Positions 1 to 6,644 of a stretch of 21,485 bases of DNA are shown here, piece after piece. Each line of letters opens with the position of its first letter. Positions within the stretch are counted from its first letter, which is position 1. The notes under the pieces are model-generated. The model ran no database searches. It was not told where the DNA came from and saw nothing but the letters and a program-made list of their open reading frames with translations. The translations under genes were made by a program, and so were the position numbers. Origin of the DNA: JACNLC01 sp964607375 (GTDB lineage Bacteria; Fidelibacterota; Marinisomatia; SCGC-AAA003-L08; JACNLC01); the NCBI GenBank assembly GCA_964607375.1, contig CAZSJY010000033.1:1-21485 (forward strand), given 5' to 3'.

Positions 1-61
1 CAATTAAAATTGCAATTTTATTATTTCTCATTTTATCAGACTTTTGTTCATAAGTAACCAT
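1..61 (-). CDS. Possible start of a further gene (5' fragment, cut by window edge)
   Basis: Downstream of rseP on the same strand, an open frame starts at an ATG at 61-59 and runs without a stop to the window edge. It gives about 20 residues: MVTYEQKSDKM, then RNNKIAILI. A second in-frame ATG at 31-29 would give MRNNKIAILI, whose basic start followed by a hydrophobic strand resembles the beginning of a cytosolic Rossmann-type enzyme or a signal peptide. No clear Shine-Dalgarno motif precedes either ATG. The stretch is too short to identify, and chance openness over 60 nt is quite possible. Confidence 0.3.
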   Translation of the reverse strand, partial: MVTYEQKSDKMRNNKIAILI

Positions 62-87
62 ATATTATAATTTACATACACACACAA

Positions 88-1164
88 CTAAAACAATCTC
101 GATATATCGTTCACCATAATAAACATGAATAGAATTAGTAGTAGTAACATGCCGAATTGTTGAACACCCATTTTGACTTTTGCAGGGAGTTTTCGTCGAG
201 ATAATCCTTCAATAGAAGCGATGATGATATGACCCCCATCAAGACCTGGAATGGGAAGGATATTCAGCAATGCTAAATTGATGCTGATAATTGCCATTAA
301 ATTGAACAATGTCCAAATACCTGCGCGAGCCGATTCTCCTGCAATTTTTGCAATCATCACAGGTCCGCCAACATCGTCAAACGACGCTTCACCTGTAATC
401 AACATACTGATAGATTCTATTGTTAAATTTAACCACACAAAAGTTCTTGTAAATCCAGAAGAAATGGATTCAGCAAAAGTTGCATCGTGCATAATGATTT
501 CTGGAGAGATGCCTATCATTCCGAGAGTTTTGATTTTGCCATCAATTACCATTTCTGTTGATATGGTTTTCACTGAATCTTCAAATTCTAATACACCTCT
601 TTGCCATTTTACATGAATCATCGTTTCTGGTAAATTATGGACTATATCAGTCATATCTTCCCAAGAATCAACAGAAGTACCGTTGATTTGTAAAATTCTA
701 TCACCCTCTTCTAATCCGAGTTGATGAGCCGGAGCAGGAGACTCTTTTGGTGATAGAATTTGTCCGATTATCGGCTGTGGATTTGGTTCGCCAATTCCCA
801 TTTTGAAAGTAATTGTTGTAAATAAAATGATTGCCAAAACTATATTCATAATCACGCCGGCGGACATAAACCAAATTTGCTGGAGTGCATTTTTAGATTG
901 AAATTCCCACGGTTCTCCTGTTGTTGAATCGTCCATACTTTCATCAATTACGCCGGCAACTTTTACATATCCCCCAAGTGGGAACAAACCTATTCCATAT
1001 TCGGTATCACCCCATTTTTTCTTTAGTCCCAAACCGAATAGGTTGAAACCGAGATAGAACTTTTCAACTTTCATTCCAACTGATTTTGCTGCGAGAAAAT
1101 GTCCTAGTTCGTGTACAAAAACCAAGACTCCAATAACAAAGATAAATGACAATAAAGTAACCAC
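88..1164 (-). CDS. rseP: RseP/RasP-type site-2 zinc metalloprotease (M50 family)
   Basis: This is an intramembrane protease of the inner membrane that cuts membrane-anchored regulators (anti-sigma factors in the E. coli family member) and remnant signal peptides. The zinc motif HELGH is at residues 18-22 in the first membrane segment. The third zinc-ligand motif, LDGGH, is at 308-312 in NILPIPGLDGGH. A PDZ domain lies at about 130-215 (GLEEGDRILQINGTSV). At 358 aa it has room for one PDZ domain, like Bacillus RasP, rather than the two of the roughly 450-aa E. coli RseP. Further hydrophobic segments lie at about 98-120, 285-305 and 337-351. The start is GTG; it shares one base with the dxr stop codon (TAGTG), so translation is probably coupled. 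No anti-sigma factor gene is visible in the window. Confidence 0.96.
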   Translation of the reverse strand: MVTLLSFIFVIGVLVFVHELGHFLAAKSVGMKVEKFYLGFNLFGLGLKKKWGDTEYGIGLFPLGGYVKVAGVIDESMDDSTTGEPWEFQSKNALQQIWFMSAGVIMNIVLAIILFTTITFKMGIGEPNPQPIIGQILSPKESPAPAHQLGLEEGDRILQINGTSVDSWEDMTDIVHNLPETMIHVKWQRGVLEFEDSVKTISTEMVIDGKIKTLGMIGISPEIIMHDATFAESISSGFTRTFVWLNLTIESISMLITGEASFDDVGGPVMIAKIAGESARAGIWTLFNLMAIISINLALLNILPIPGLDGGHIIIASIEGLSRRKLPAKVKMGVQQFGMLLLLILFMFIMVNDISRLF

Positions 1165-2321
1165 TATAAATTCTTTCTAATTTTATTTTCTGCAAATTGC
1201 TTTGTCCAATCGGTTAAAAATTCGATGGCTTCCAAATCTGGTTGCTTTATAATTTCGTGTGAGTTCATAGCAGATTCGATTAAGATCGGGATATCTGTAA
1301 AACCGATTTTCTCATCGAGAAAAGCTTGAACAATCAAATCATTTGCAACATTCAAAACTACCGGATAGGAATCGCCCGACTTCAAAGCTTCATAAGCCAA
1401 ACTAATACATTTGAATTTCTGAATATCAGGTTTTTCAAAAGTTAACTTTCCGATTTGGGTTAAATCTAAATTATCCCATTTAGTTCCAGTATGGTTTGGA
1501 TAATTCAGTGCATATTGAATTGGGATTTTCATGCTTGGAAGTCCCAATTGTGCTTTTGTAGAACCGTCCATAAACTCCACCATCGAATGAATGATAGATT
1601 GTGGATGCACTACAATATCAATATTTTCTGGATGTATTTTAAACAACCAATGTGCTTCAATGACTTCCAAACCTTTGTTCATCATTGTTGCGGAGTCAAT
1701 AGTGATTTTTGGACCCATATCCCAATTAGGGTGATTCAGTGCTTCTGCTTTTGTTATGGATGAAAATTCCTCAATAGGTCTACTTCTAAATGGACCACCT
1801 GAACCGGTTAGAATCAGACGATAGATTTGCGAAACATCTTCACCAACCAAACATTGCCAAATCGCACTGTGTTCGCTGTCTATCGGATAGAGTTTTACAT
1901 TGTGTTTTACGAGAAGCGAATTTATCAATTCTCCAGCCATCACTAAACTTTCTTTGTTGGATAGTGCAACATCTACTCCCGAGCGAATTGCTGAAACAGT
2001 AGGTTCCATTCCGGGTGCACCGACTAATCCATTTACCATTAAATCAACGGAATTGTTTCCTGCAAGCTCGATAAGTGCATTTCTACCTGCGAGAATTTCA
2101 ACAGATTTTCCTTTCAGCAAATGTTGTAATTCTTCTTTGCAAGATTCATCAGCAATACAAACAGTTGATGCGTTTGTTTGAATTGCTTGTTCTGAAAGAA
2201 GTTTTACATTTCTGTTGGAGGATAAATATTCAATTTTAAAATCATTAGGCTGGCGACTAACCACTTCTAAAGTTTGAGTTCCAATTGACCCTGTTGAACC
2301 TAAAATTCCAATATATTTCAT
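1164..2321 (-). CDS. dxr: 1-deoxy-D-xylulose 5-phosphate reductoisomerase
   Basis: Dxr converts 1-deoxy-D-xylulose 5-phosphate to 2-C-methyl-D-erythritol 4-phosphate with NADPH, the first committed step of the MEP isoprenoid pathway in the cytosol. The NADPH-binding loop GSTGSIG is at residues 8-14 and the SNKESLVMAGE segment at 121-131. The metal and substrate site shows D148 and E150 in IDSEHSAIW and E219/E222 in NKGLEVIEAHWLF. The LTGSGGPFR loop is at 171-179 and HPQSIIHSMVEF follows in the C-terminal half. At 385 aa it is close to the usual length of about 390-400. The ATG start overlaps the stop of the upstream unknown gene as ATGA, and the stop overlaps the GTG of rseP. Its product feeds the isopentenyl diphosphate used by UppS, encoded first in the same operon. 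Confidence 0.98.
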   Translation of the reverse strand: MKYIGILGSTGSIGTQTLEVVSRQPNDFKIEYLSSNRNVKLLSEQAIQTNASTVCIADESCKEELQHLLKGKSVEILAGRNALIELAGNNSVDLMVNGLVGAPGMEPTVSAIRSGVDVALSNKESLVMAGELINSLLVKHNVKLYPIDSEHSAIWQCLVGEDVSQIYRLILTGSGGPFRSRPIEEFSSITKAEALNHPNWDMGPKITIDSATMMNKGLEVIEAHWLFKIHPENIDIVVHPQSIIHSMVEFMDGSTKAQLGLPSMKIPIQYALNYPNHTGTKWDNLDLTQIGKLTFEKPDIQKFKCISLAYEALKSGDSYPVVLNVANDLIVQAFLDEKIGFTDIPILIESAMNSHEIIKQPDLEAIEFLTDWTKQFAENKIRKNL

Positions 2322-2932
2322 AGTACTAAAGAAATTTTGAGTGATGGAGTGATAACTATTTTATCTACCAATTGTGTATTAATCCCAAAATGAATTCGAT
2401 ATATATCTTTAATAGTTTTTGCAACTTCACATTGAAATTGATGATGTTTCCAATTAGAATCAAAAAGATAAATCCAATTTAGGTTCCATTCAAACTCATA
2501 TAAATTTGCAGATTCAAGAATCGCAAAATGATACCAACGGTAATTACCAATATCAGAAAATCTGTAACGGTGCATCCCCATTGAAATTGTAGAATTTAGT
2601 TTTTCGGAAAATGTCCATTCAGGTGTATAACCTATAGACGATTGATAATATAGATTTATATCATTATTCGATTTATTGGGTGAAATTCCCGCTGAAAGAA
2701 ACAGATTTGGCGATGGCCACCAAACAGAACTGATGCTGTTTCTAAATTGGTTTTCAGAATATTGAATTGATGTTGAAATTGAGATATTTGAGAATTCTAA
2801 TGGTTGATTAAAAATTTGTGAATATTGTGTTGCAATTTCTTTTTCTGAAGAAAACACAAAAGAGAAGCATAGAATTAGAAAGAACGAAAAATTCTGTAAC
2901 CGATTAAACAAGTCCGCGTTCACTGTTTTCAA
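2318..2932 (-). CDS. Unknown exported protein, possibly an outer-membrane beta-barrel
   Basis: I do not recognise this 204-aa protein. A hydrophobic stretch FFLILCFSFVFS at about residues 17-28, followed by SSEKE, looks like a signal peptide. The mature part is rich in aromatic residues, Ser and Asn, with many short alternating segments (for example YYQSSIGYTPEWTF and RYRFSDIGNYRWYHF), which suggests beta strands and an envelope location; it ends in KISLVL. No ATG start is available. In-frame candidates are TTG at 2932, GTG at 2923 and TTG at 2911, all lying inside the 3' end of lpxA; the last gives the most compact signal peptide (FNRLQNFSFFLIL). No strong Shine-Dalgarno motif marks any of them. 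The stop overlaps the dxr ATG by four bases (ATGA), so translational coupling supports it being a real gene. Confidence 0.72.
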   Translation of the reverse strand: MKTVNADLFNRLQNFSFFLILCFSFVFSSEKEIATQYSQIFNQPLEFSNISISTSIQYSENQFRNSISSVWWPSPNLFLSAGISPNKSNNDINLYYQSSIGYTPEWTFSEKLNSTISMGMHRYRFSDIGNYRWYHFAILESANLYEFEWNLNWIYLFDSNWKHHQFQCEVAKTIKDIYRIHFGINTQLVDKIVITPSLKISLVL

Positions 2933-3674
2933 TGAAATTGAGTATGTTTTGAATTTCTGAAGTTTGTTCTAACTCAGTTTTGATGGATTCTATAGCTTGA
3001 GAGAAGTTTAATCCAGAGCGATAAATATATCTGTATGCTTTTTTAATTAGACTTCGTGTTTCTTGTGAAAATCCACGACGGCGCAAACCGATAACATTGG
3101 TTCCACCATAGCGAAGTGGTTCACCAGAAACAAGAATATATGGTGGAACATCTTGCACTACTCTATAAGCACCACCAACAAATGCATGGTCACCAACTTT
3201 ACAAAACTGATGGATTGGTGTCATTCCTCCAACTGTAACATGATAGCCCAAAGTAACATGTCCACCGAGTTGAACAGTATTGGCTAAAATCACTCTATCA
3301 CCAATGATGCAGTCGTGTGCTATGTGAACATACGCCATCAACAAAACATCACTTCCAATTGAAGTTTTACCTCGGTCAGTCGTCCCGCGATTTAGTGTGC
3401 AACATTCCCTGACTGTGGTTCTGTCACCGATCTCAAGGAATGTTTTTTCTCCTCCGAATTTTAAATCTTGAGGAATCTCTCCTAGAATTGCGTGTTGGTA
3501 GATGTTGCAGTCATCACCGATAACAGTATTGGCTTTAACTGATACATGTGAAGAGATTTTTGTATTGTCACCAATAATTACATTTTCTTCAATAACAGAA
3601 AATGGTCCGACATCAACATTTTTACCCAATTGGGCAGTTTTGTCAATTATTGCGGTTGGATGGGTTGTAGAAAT
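2904..3674 (-). CDS. lpxA: UDP-N-acetylglucosamine acyltransferase (LpxA)
   Basis: LpxA is the first enzyme of lipid A synthesis: it transfers a 3-hydroxyacyl chain from acyl carrier protein to the 3-OH of UDP-GlcNAc in the cytosol. The protein is a left-handed beta helix of hexapeptide repeats. It carries HIAHDC, whose second His is the catalytic base in E. coli (H125), then QLGGH, GGMTPIHQFC and a helical C-terminal tail. The longest frame begins at a TTG at 3695, inside the lpxC-fabZ 3' end and without a Shine-Dalgarno motif. A better-supported start is the ATT at 3674-3672: AGGAG lies 8 nt upstream, ATT comes one base after the lpxC-fabZ stop, and the product begins (M)STTHPTAIID, matching the family N-terminus. 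That gives 256 aa against 262 in E. coli. Gene identity is secure; the start codon is inference. Confidence 0.95.
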   Translation of the reverse strand: MSTTHPTAIIDKTAQLGKNVDVGPFSVIEENVIIGDNTKISSHVSVKANTVIGDDCNIYQHAILGEIPQDLKFGGEKTFLEIGDRTTVRECCTLNRGTTDRGKTSIGSDVLLMAYVHIAHDCIIGDRVILANTVQLGGHVTLGYHVTVGGMTPIHQFCKVGDHAFVGGAYRVVQDVPPYILVSGEPLRYGGTNVIGLRRRGFSQETRSLIKKAYRYIYRSGLNFSQAIESIKTELEQTSEIQNILNFIENSERGLV

Positions 3675-3675
3675 G

Positions 3676-5094
3676 TTAGCTTCTCCTGTCCACAACTGAT
3701 GCCATCATTTCAGATTCAGCTACAACTTCGCCATCAACAATGGCTTTACCAGCAATTTTACAAGTGTTCAATTTGAATTTAAGTAATGATACTTCAAAGT
3801 GAATTTGGTCTCCCGGTACTACTACTTTACGAAATCTCGATTTATCAATTGCAGTAAAATACATTAGTTTCGTTTCAGGATTTGGTATAGAATTCAATAT
3901 TAGGAATCCGCCTGCTTGAGCCATTGTTTCTAGTATCATCACTCCAGGCATTACCGGTTGTTCTGGGAAATGACCCTGAAAATACGGCTCGTTGATAGTT
4001 ACATTTTTTAAAGCGTGGACAACCTTACCAGGTTCAACATCGAGTATTCTATCAATCAATAAGAAAGGATATCGATGTGGCATTATTTTTAATATTGCTT
4101 GAATATCAAATTTAAGATTCGTTGATTCTTGCTGTTTTCGTTTTGCGTTTATTTTGTTGCTGTATGCTTCCTTAATATTCTTAACCAATTCAATATTTGC
4201 TGCGTGTCCACTTTTGGCAGCGATAATGTGACCACGAATTGGCATTCCTAATAACGCTAAATCACCTATTAAATCCAATATCTTATGACGAACAGGTTCG
4301 TTTTGATAACGAAGTTTAACTCCATTCATAATTCCGTTATCACCAGCAAATATTTCTTGTCCAGCATTGAACATTTCTGCAACCACTTCTAGCTCATCTT
4401 TTCGAACTTCTCTATCTAGAAAGACGACTGCATTGTCAATTCCCCCCCCCATAATCAAGCCTTGTTCTTTCAATTCTTTGATTTCTGAGAAAAAACAATA
4501 AGTCCGTGAAGGGGCAATTCGTTCTACAAAATCATCACCTAGAGAGTAAAGAGCCATATACTGAGTGCCCAACGATGAAAAATTGTAATCAGTCATGAAA
4601 GTGATGCTAAATCTTTTGGAAGGAAGCACATAAATATCTACTCCACGATCAGGATCACTATAAGAAATTGTTCTGTCAATAACCAACTCTTCACGGTAAG
4701 CGCTCTGTTCTTCGATTCCTGCAGATAGTAGAATATCAACAAATGGTTTAGCACTACCATCCATAACTGGAGGTTCTTTGTTGGTTAATTCTATGAGAAT
4801 ATTATCAATTTGAAGTCCAGTAACCGCAGCTAAAATATGTTCGACAGTATGAATACGATTTCCATTTTGCCCTATAGATGTTCCTCTGGAAATATCAATT
4901 ACATGGTCAATATCAGCTAAAATTTCTGGACAATTATCCAGATCTAATCTTTTGAATCGAATTCCTGAATTTGGAGGAGCCGGCTGGAAAATAGCTGTAG
5001 ATTCTACACCAGTGTGCAGTCCAATTCCACTTAATTCTACGGATTTTTTTATTGTTTTCTGATATTTTGAATGTTGATAGTTTTGCTCTGACAA
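3676..5094 (-). CDS. lpxC-fabZ: Bifunctional LpxC-FabZ: UDP-3-O-acyl-GlcNAc deacetylase / 3-hydroxyacyl-ACP dehydratase
   Basis: This is a natural fusion of 472 aa. The LpxC part (about 1-305) is the zinc deacetylase that commits the cell to lipid A synthesis. It has HTVEH at 82-86 (E85 and H86, zinc site), RHKILDLIGD at 269-278 (H270 and D274, zinc ligands) and KSGH at 294-297 (H297, catalytic). After a charged linker at about 305-328, the FabZ part carries PHRYPFLL (H340) and PGVMILETMAQ (E389), the catalytic His/Glu pair that dehydrates 3-hydroxyacyl-ACP for fatty acid synthesis. Both halves draw on the 3-hydroxyacyl-ACP pool, one indirectly. The fusion is typical of FCB-group bacteria. 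The start is TTG, supported by AAGGA 7 nt upstream in the end of lpxD. Codons for G216-G218 form an unusual run of nine G. All key residues are present. Confidence 0.97.
   Translation of the reverse strand: MSEQNYQHSKYQKTIKKSVELSGIGLHTGVESTAIFQPAPPNSGIRFKRLDLDNCPEILADIDHVIDISRGTSIGQNGNRIHTVEHILAAVTGLQIDNILIELTNKEPPVMDGSAKPFVDILLSAGIEEQSAYREELVIDRTISYSDPDRGVDIYVLPSKRFSITFMTDYNFSSLGTQYMALYSLGDDFVERIAPSRTYCFFSEIKELKEQGLIMGGGIDNAVVFLDREVRKDELEVVAEMFNAGQEIFAGDNGIMNGVKLRYQNEPVRHKILDLIGDLALLGMPIRGHIIAAKSGHAANIELVKNIKEAYSNKINAKRKQQESTNLKFDIQAILKIMPHRYPFLLIDRILDVEPGKVVHALKNVTINEPYFQGHFPEQPVMPGVMILETMAQAGGFLILNSIPNPETKLMYFTAIDKSRFRKVVVPGDQIHFEVSLLKFKLNTCKIAGKAIVDGEVVAESEMMASVVDRRS
3683..3687 (-). promoter_or_regulatory. 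Shine-Dalgarno AGGAG that decides the lpxA start
   Basis: AGGAG (minus strand) sits within the last codons of lpxC-fabZ, 8 nt before the ATT at 3674-3672. No ATG, GTG or TTG stands at that spacing in any frame that continues into LpxA. This favours initiation at ATT over the TTG at 3695. Confidence 0.6.
4442..4450 (-). repeat. Nine-G homopolymer inside lpxC-fabZ
   Basis: Nine consecutive C on the plus strand read as G on the coding strand: the G of ATG(Met215), then GGG GGG GG of Gly216-218. The frame is intact as given. Such a run stands out in this AT-rich sequence and is prone to slippage or sequencing error. Confidence 0.9.
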
Positions 5095-5097
5095 TTT

Positions 5098-6069
5098 TTA
5101 TTCCTTTTCTAAAGTATCAATTTTATTTTCCAACTTACGAATTCTTTTTAACAAATTTGGTAACTGCGAAATTACAACATCTTGTTTCCGTCTTGCAAGA
5201 TGATTACGAGCAGGTATTCCAGAAACAAAAGATCCTGGTTTAATGGATTTCATTACAGCAGATTTGGATGCAATTACGCATTTATCACCGATAGAAATAT
5301 GACCAATAACACCAACTTGCCCAGCCATTGTTACAAAATCTCCAACAACAGTACTTCCAGCAATTCCAACTTGTGCTGCGAACAAACAACCTTTACCAAT
5401 TTTCACATTATGAGCAATTTGGATTAGATTATCAATTTTGGTATGTTCACCGATAGTCGTGTCTTGAAAAGTACCACGGTCAATACAGCAATTTGCTCCA
5501 ATCCAAACATAGTCTTTAATGACAACACTGCCAATTTGTGGGATTTTGTGATGCTTACCTTTATCAGTAACCCATCCAAATCCATCTGCACCAATTACAG
5601 TACCTGAATCAATCGTAACATTATTCCCAATGATACAATGGTCATAAATCGTAACATTTGTATTAATTGTAGAATTGTTTCCAATAACCGTATTTTCACC
5701 GATGTAACAACCAGCACCAATGGAAGTGTTTTCTCCAATTGTAGCATTATCTTCAATATGAGCTTTGGGATGAATTACTCTTTTTTGTGTTGAACGGTTA
5801 TCAAAAAGTTCTAAAGTTTGAGCAAATCCAAGACTTGGATTGTTAACTTTAATCAATGTTTTTCCATTCGGATTTTGATTAAAACTTAATCCAACAATGA
5901 CTGCTGATACATCTGAATCTTCGAAAAATTTATTATATTTTGATTGAGATAAAAATGAGATAGATCCACTTTTCCCATTTTTTAAATTTCCAACTTCAGA
6001 AATTTGAAGATTACAATCACCAACAATTGTACCGTTAATGTGATTAGCTATTTTTTGAATAGTTATCAT
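5098..6069 (-). CDS. lpxD: UDP-3-O-(3-hydroxyacyl)glucosamine N-acyltransferase (LpxD)
   Basis: LpxD carries out the third step of lipid A synthesis, adding the N-linked 3-hydroxyacyl chain to the product of LpxC. The 323-aa protein has the family layout. An N-terminal uridine-binding domain spans about 1-95. Hexapeptide-repeat beta helix follows at about 98-285, including the GADGFGW loop at 160-166 and NLIQIAH, whose H220 corresponds to the catalytic His of E. coli LpxD (H239). A C-terminal helix that looks coiled-coil (RIRKLENKIDTLEKE) closes the protein. The ATG start lies 16 nt after ompH with no obvious Shine-Dalgarno motif. The 3' end supplies the ribosome-binding site of lpxC-fabZ. 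Spacing and shared pathway place it in one transcription unit with lpxC-fabZ and lpxA. Confidence 0.97.
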   Translation of the reverse strand: MITIQKIANHINGTIVGDCNLQISEVGNLKNGKSGSISFLSQSKYNKFFEDSDVSAVIVGLSFNQNPNGKTLIKVNNPSLGFAQTLELFDNRSTQKRVIHPKAHIEDNATIGENTSIGAGCYIGENTVIGNNSTINTNVTIYDHCIIGNNVTIDSGTVIGADGFGWVTDKGKHHKIPQIGSVVIKDYVWIGANCCIDRGTFQDTTIGEHTKIDNLIQIAHNVKIGKGCLFAAQVGIAGSTVVGDFVTMAGQVGVIGHISIGDKCVIASKSAVMKSIKPGSFVSGIPARNHLARRKQDVVISQLPNLLKRIRKLENKIDTLEKE

Positions 6070-6085
6070 TAGTTATCGGATTTGA

Positions 6086-6613
6086 TTAATCATCTTCTCC
6101 AGAATCATCTTTTAATTTATCCAAAACTTTATCAGTAAGATCGTGGCTATCTATAGCATAAACTATTGAACCTGAGACTGCATCTAAAATATAATCGTAG
6201 CCCTGTTCCGCACCAATATCACTAATTATTTTATTAATATCCTCCAAAATAGGATTAAGAAGTTGGGTTTGCTTTCTATAGATTTCTCCCTCGGGACCTA
6301 CCTTTTTAAGTTGGAATTCTTGAGCTTCGCTTTCTGCTCTTAGAATTTCGTTTTTCTTTTCTTCTCGTCTTATTTCACTCATTAATAACCGCTGTCTTTC
6401 AAAATCCTGTTTTAAACTATCCAATTGGATTAACAGATTGTTAAATTCAGCTTCTATTTTGCGTTGTTCTTTTTCAAGTTCTGCCTGAACTTGCCTAACT
6501 TTGTCATATTCAGACATAATCCGATTGGAATCAATATATCCAATCTTCATATTTGCAAAAGTAAATGACATCATTACAATGGCAAGAAGTGAAATAGTTA
6601 GTATTTTTCTCAT
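6086..6613 (-). CDS. ompH: OmpH/Skp-family periplasmic chaperone
   Basis: This is a 175-aa periplasmic chaperone of the Skp family that holds unfolded outer-membrane proteins on their way to BamA. A signal peptide covers about residues 1-20 (MRKILTISLLAIVMMSFTFA). Next comes the family's KIGYIDSNRIMSEY segment. A long charged coiled-coil region at about 40-110 (rich in Glu, Gln, Lys and Arg) forms the chaperone tentacles, and a C-terminal part includes YDYILDAVSGSIVYAI. The tail is acidic (DDSGEDD). The ATG start has AAAGG upstream at about 7 nt. It lies 31 nt after bamA and before lpxD, the order bamA-skp-lpxD known in many Gram-negative bacteria, which supports the assignment. Confidence 0.93.
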   Translation of the reverse strand: MRKILTISLLAIVMMSFTFANMKIGYIDSNRIMSEYDKVRQVQAELEKEQRKIEAEFNNLLIQLDSLKQDFERQRLLMSEIRREEKKNEILRAESEAQEFQLKKVGPEGEIYRKQTQLLNPILEDINKIISDIGAEQGYDYILDAVSGSIVYAIDSHDLTDKVLDKLKDDSGEDD

Positions 6614-6644
6614 TTTGTTACCTTTCTTCTTCTAAAGTTGTTTA

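Noticed and set aside
88..1164. Second PDZ domain in RseP.
   Set aside because: The space between the membrane segments (about residues 121-240) fits one PDZ domain only, with a single GDRILQING-type motif.
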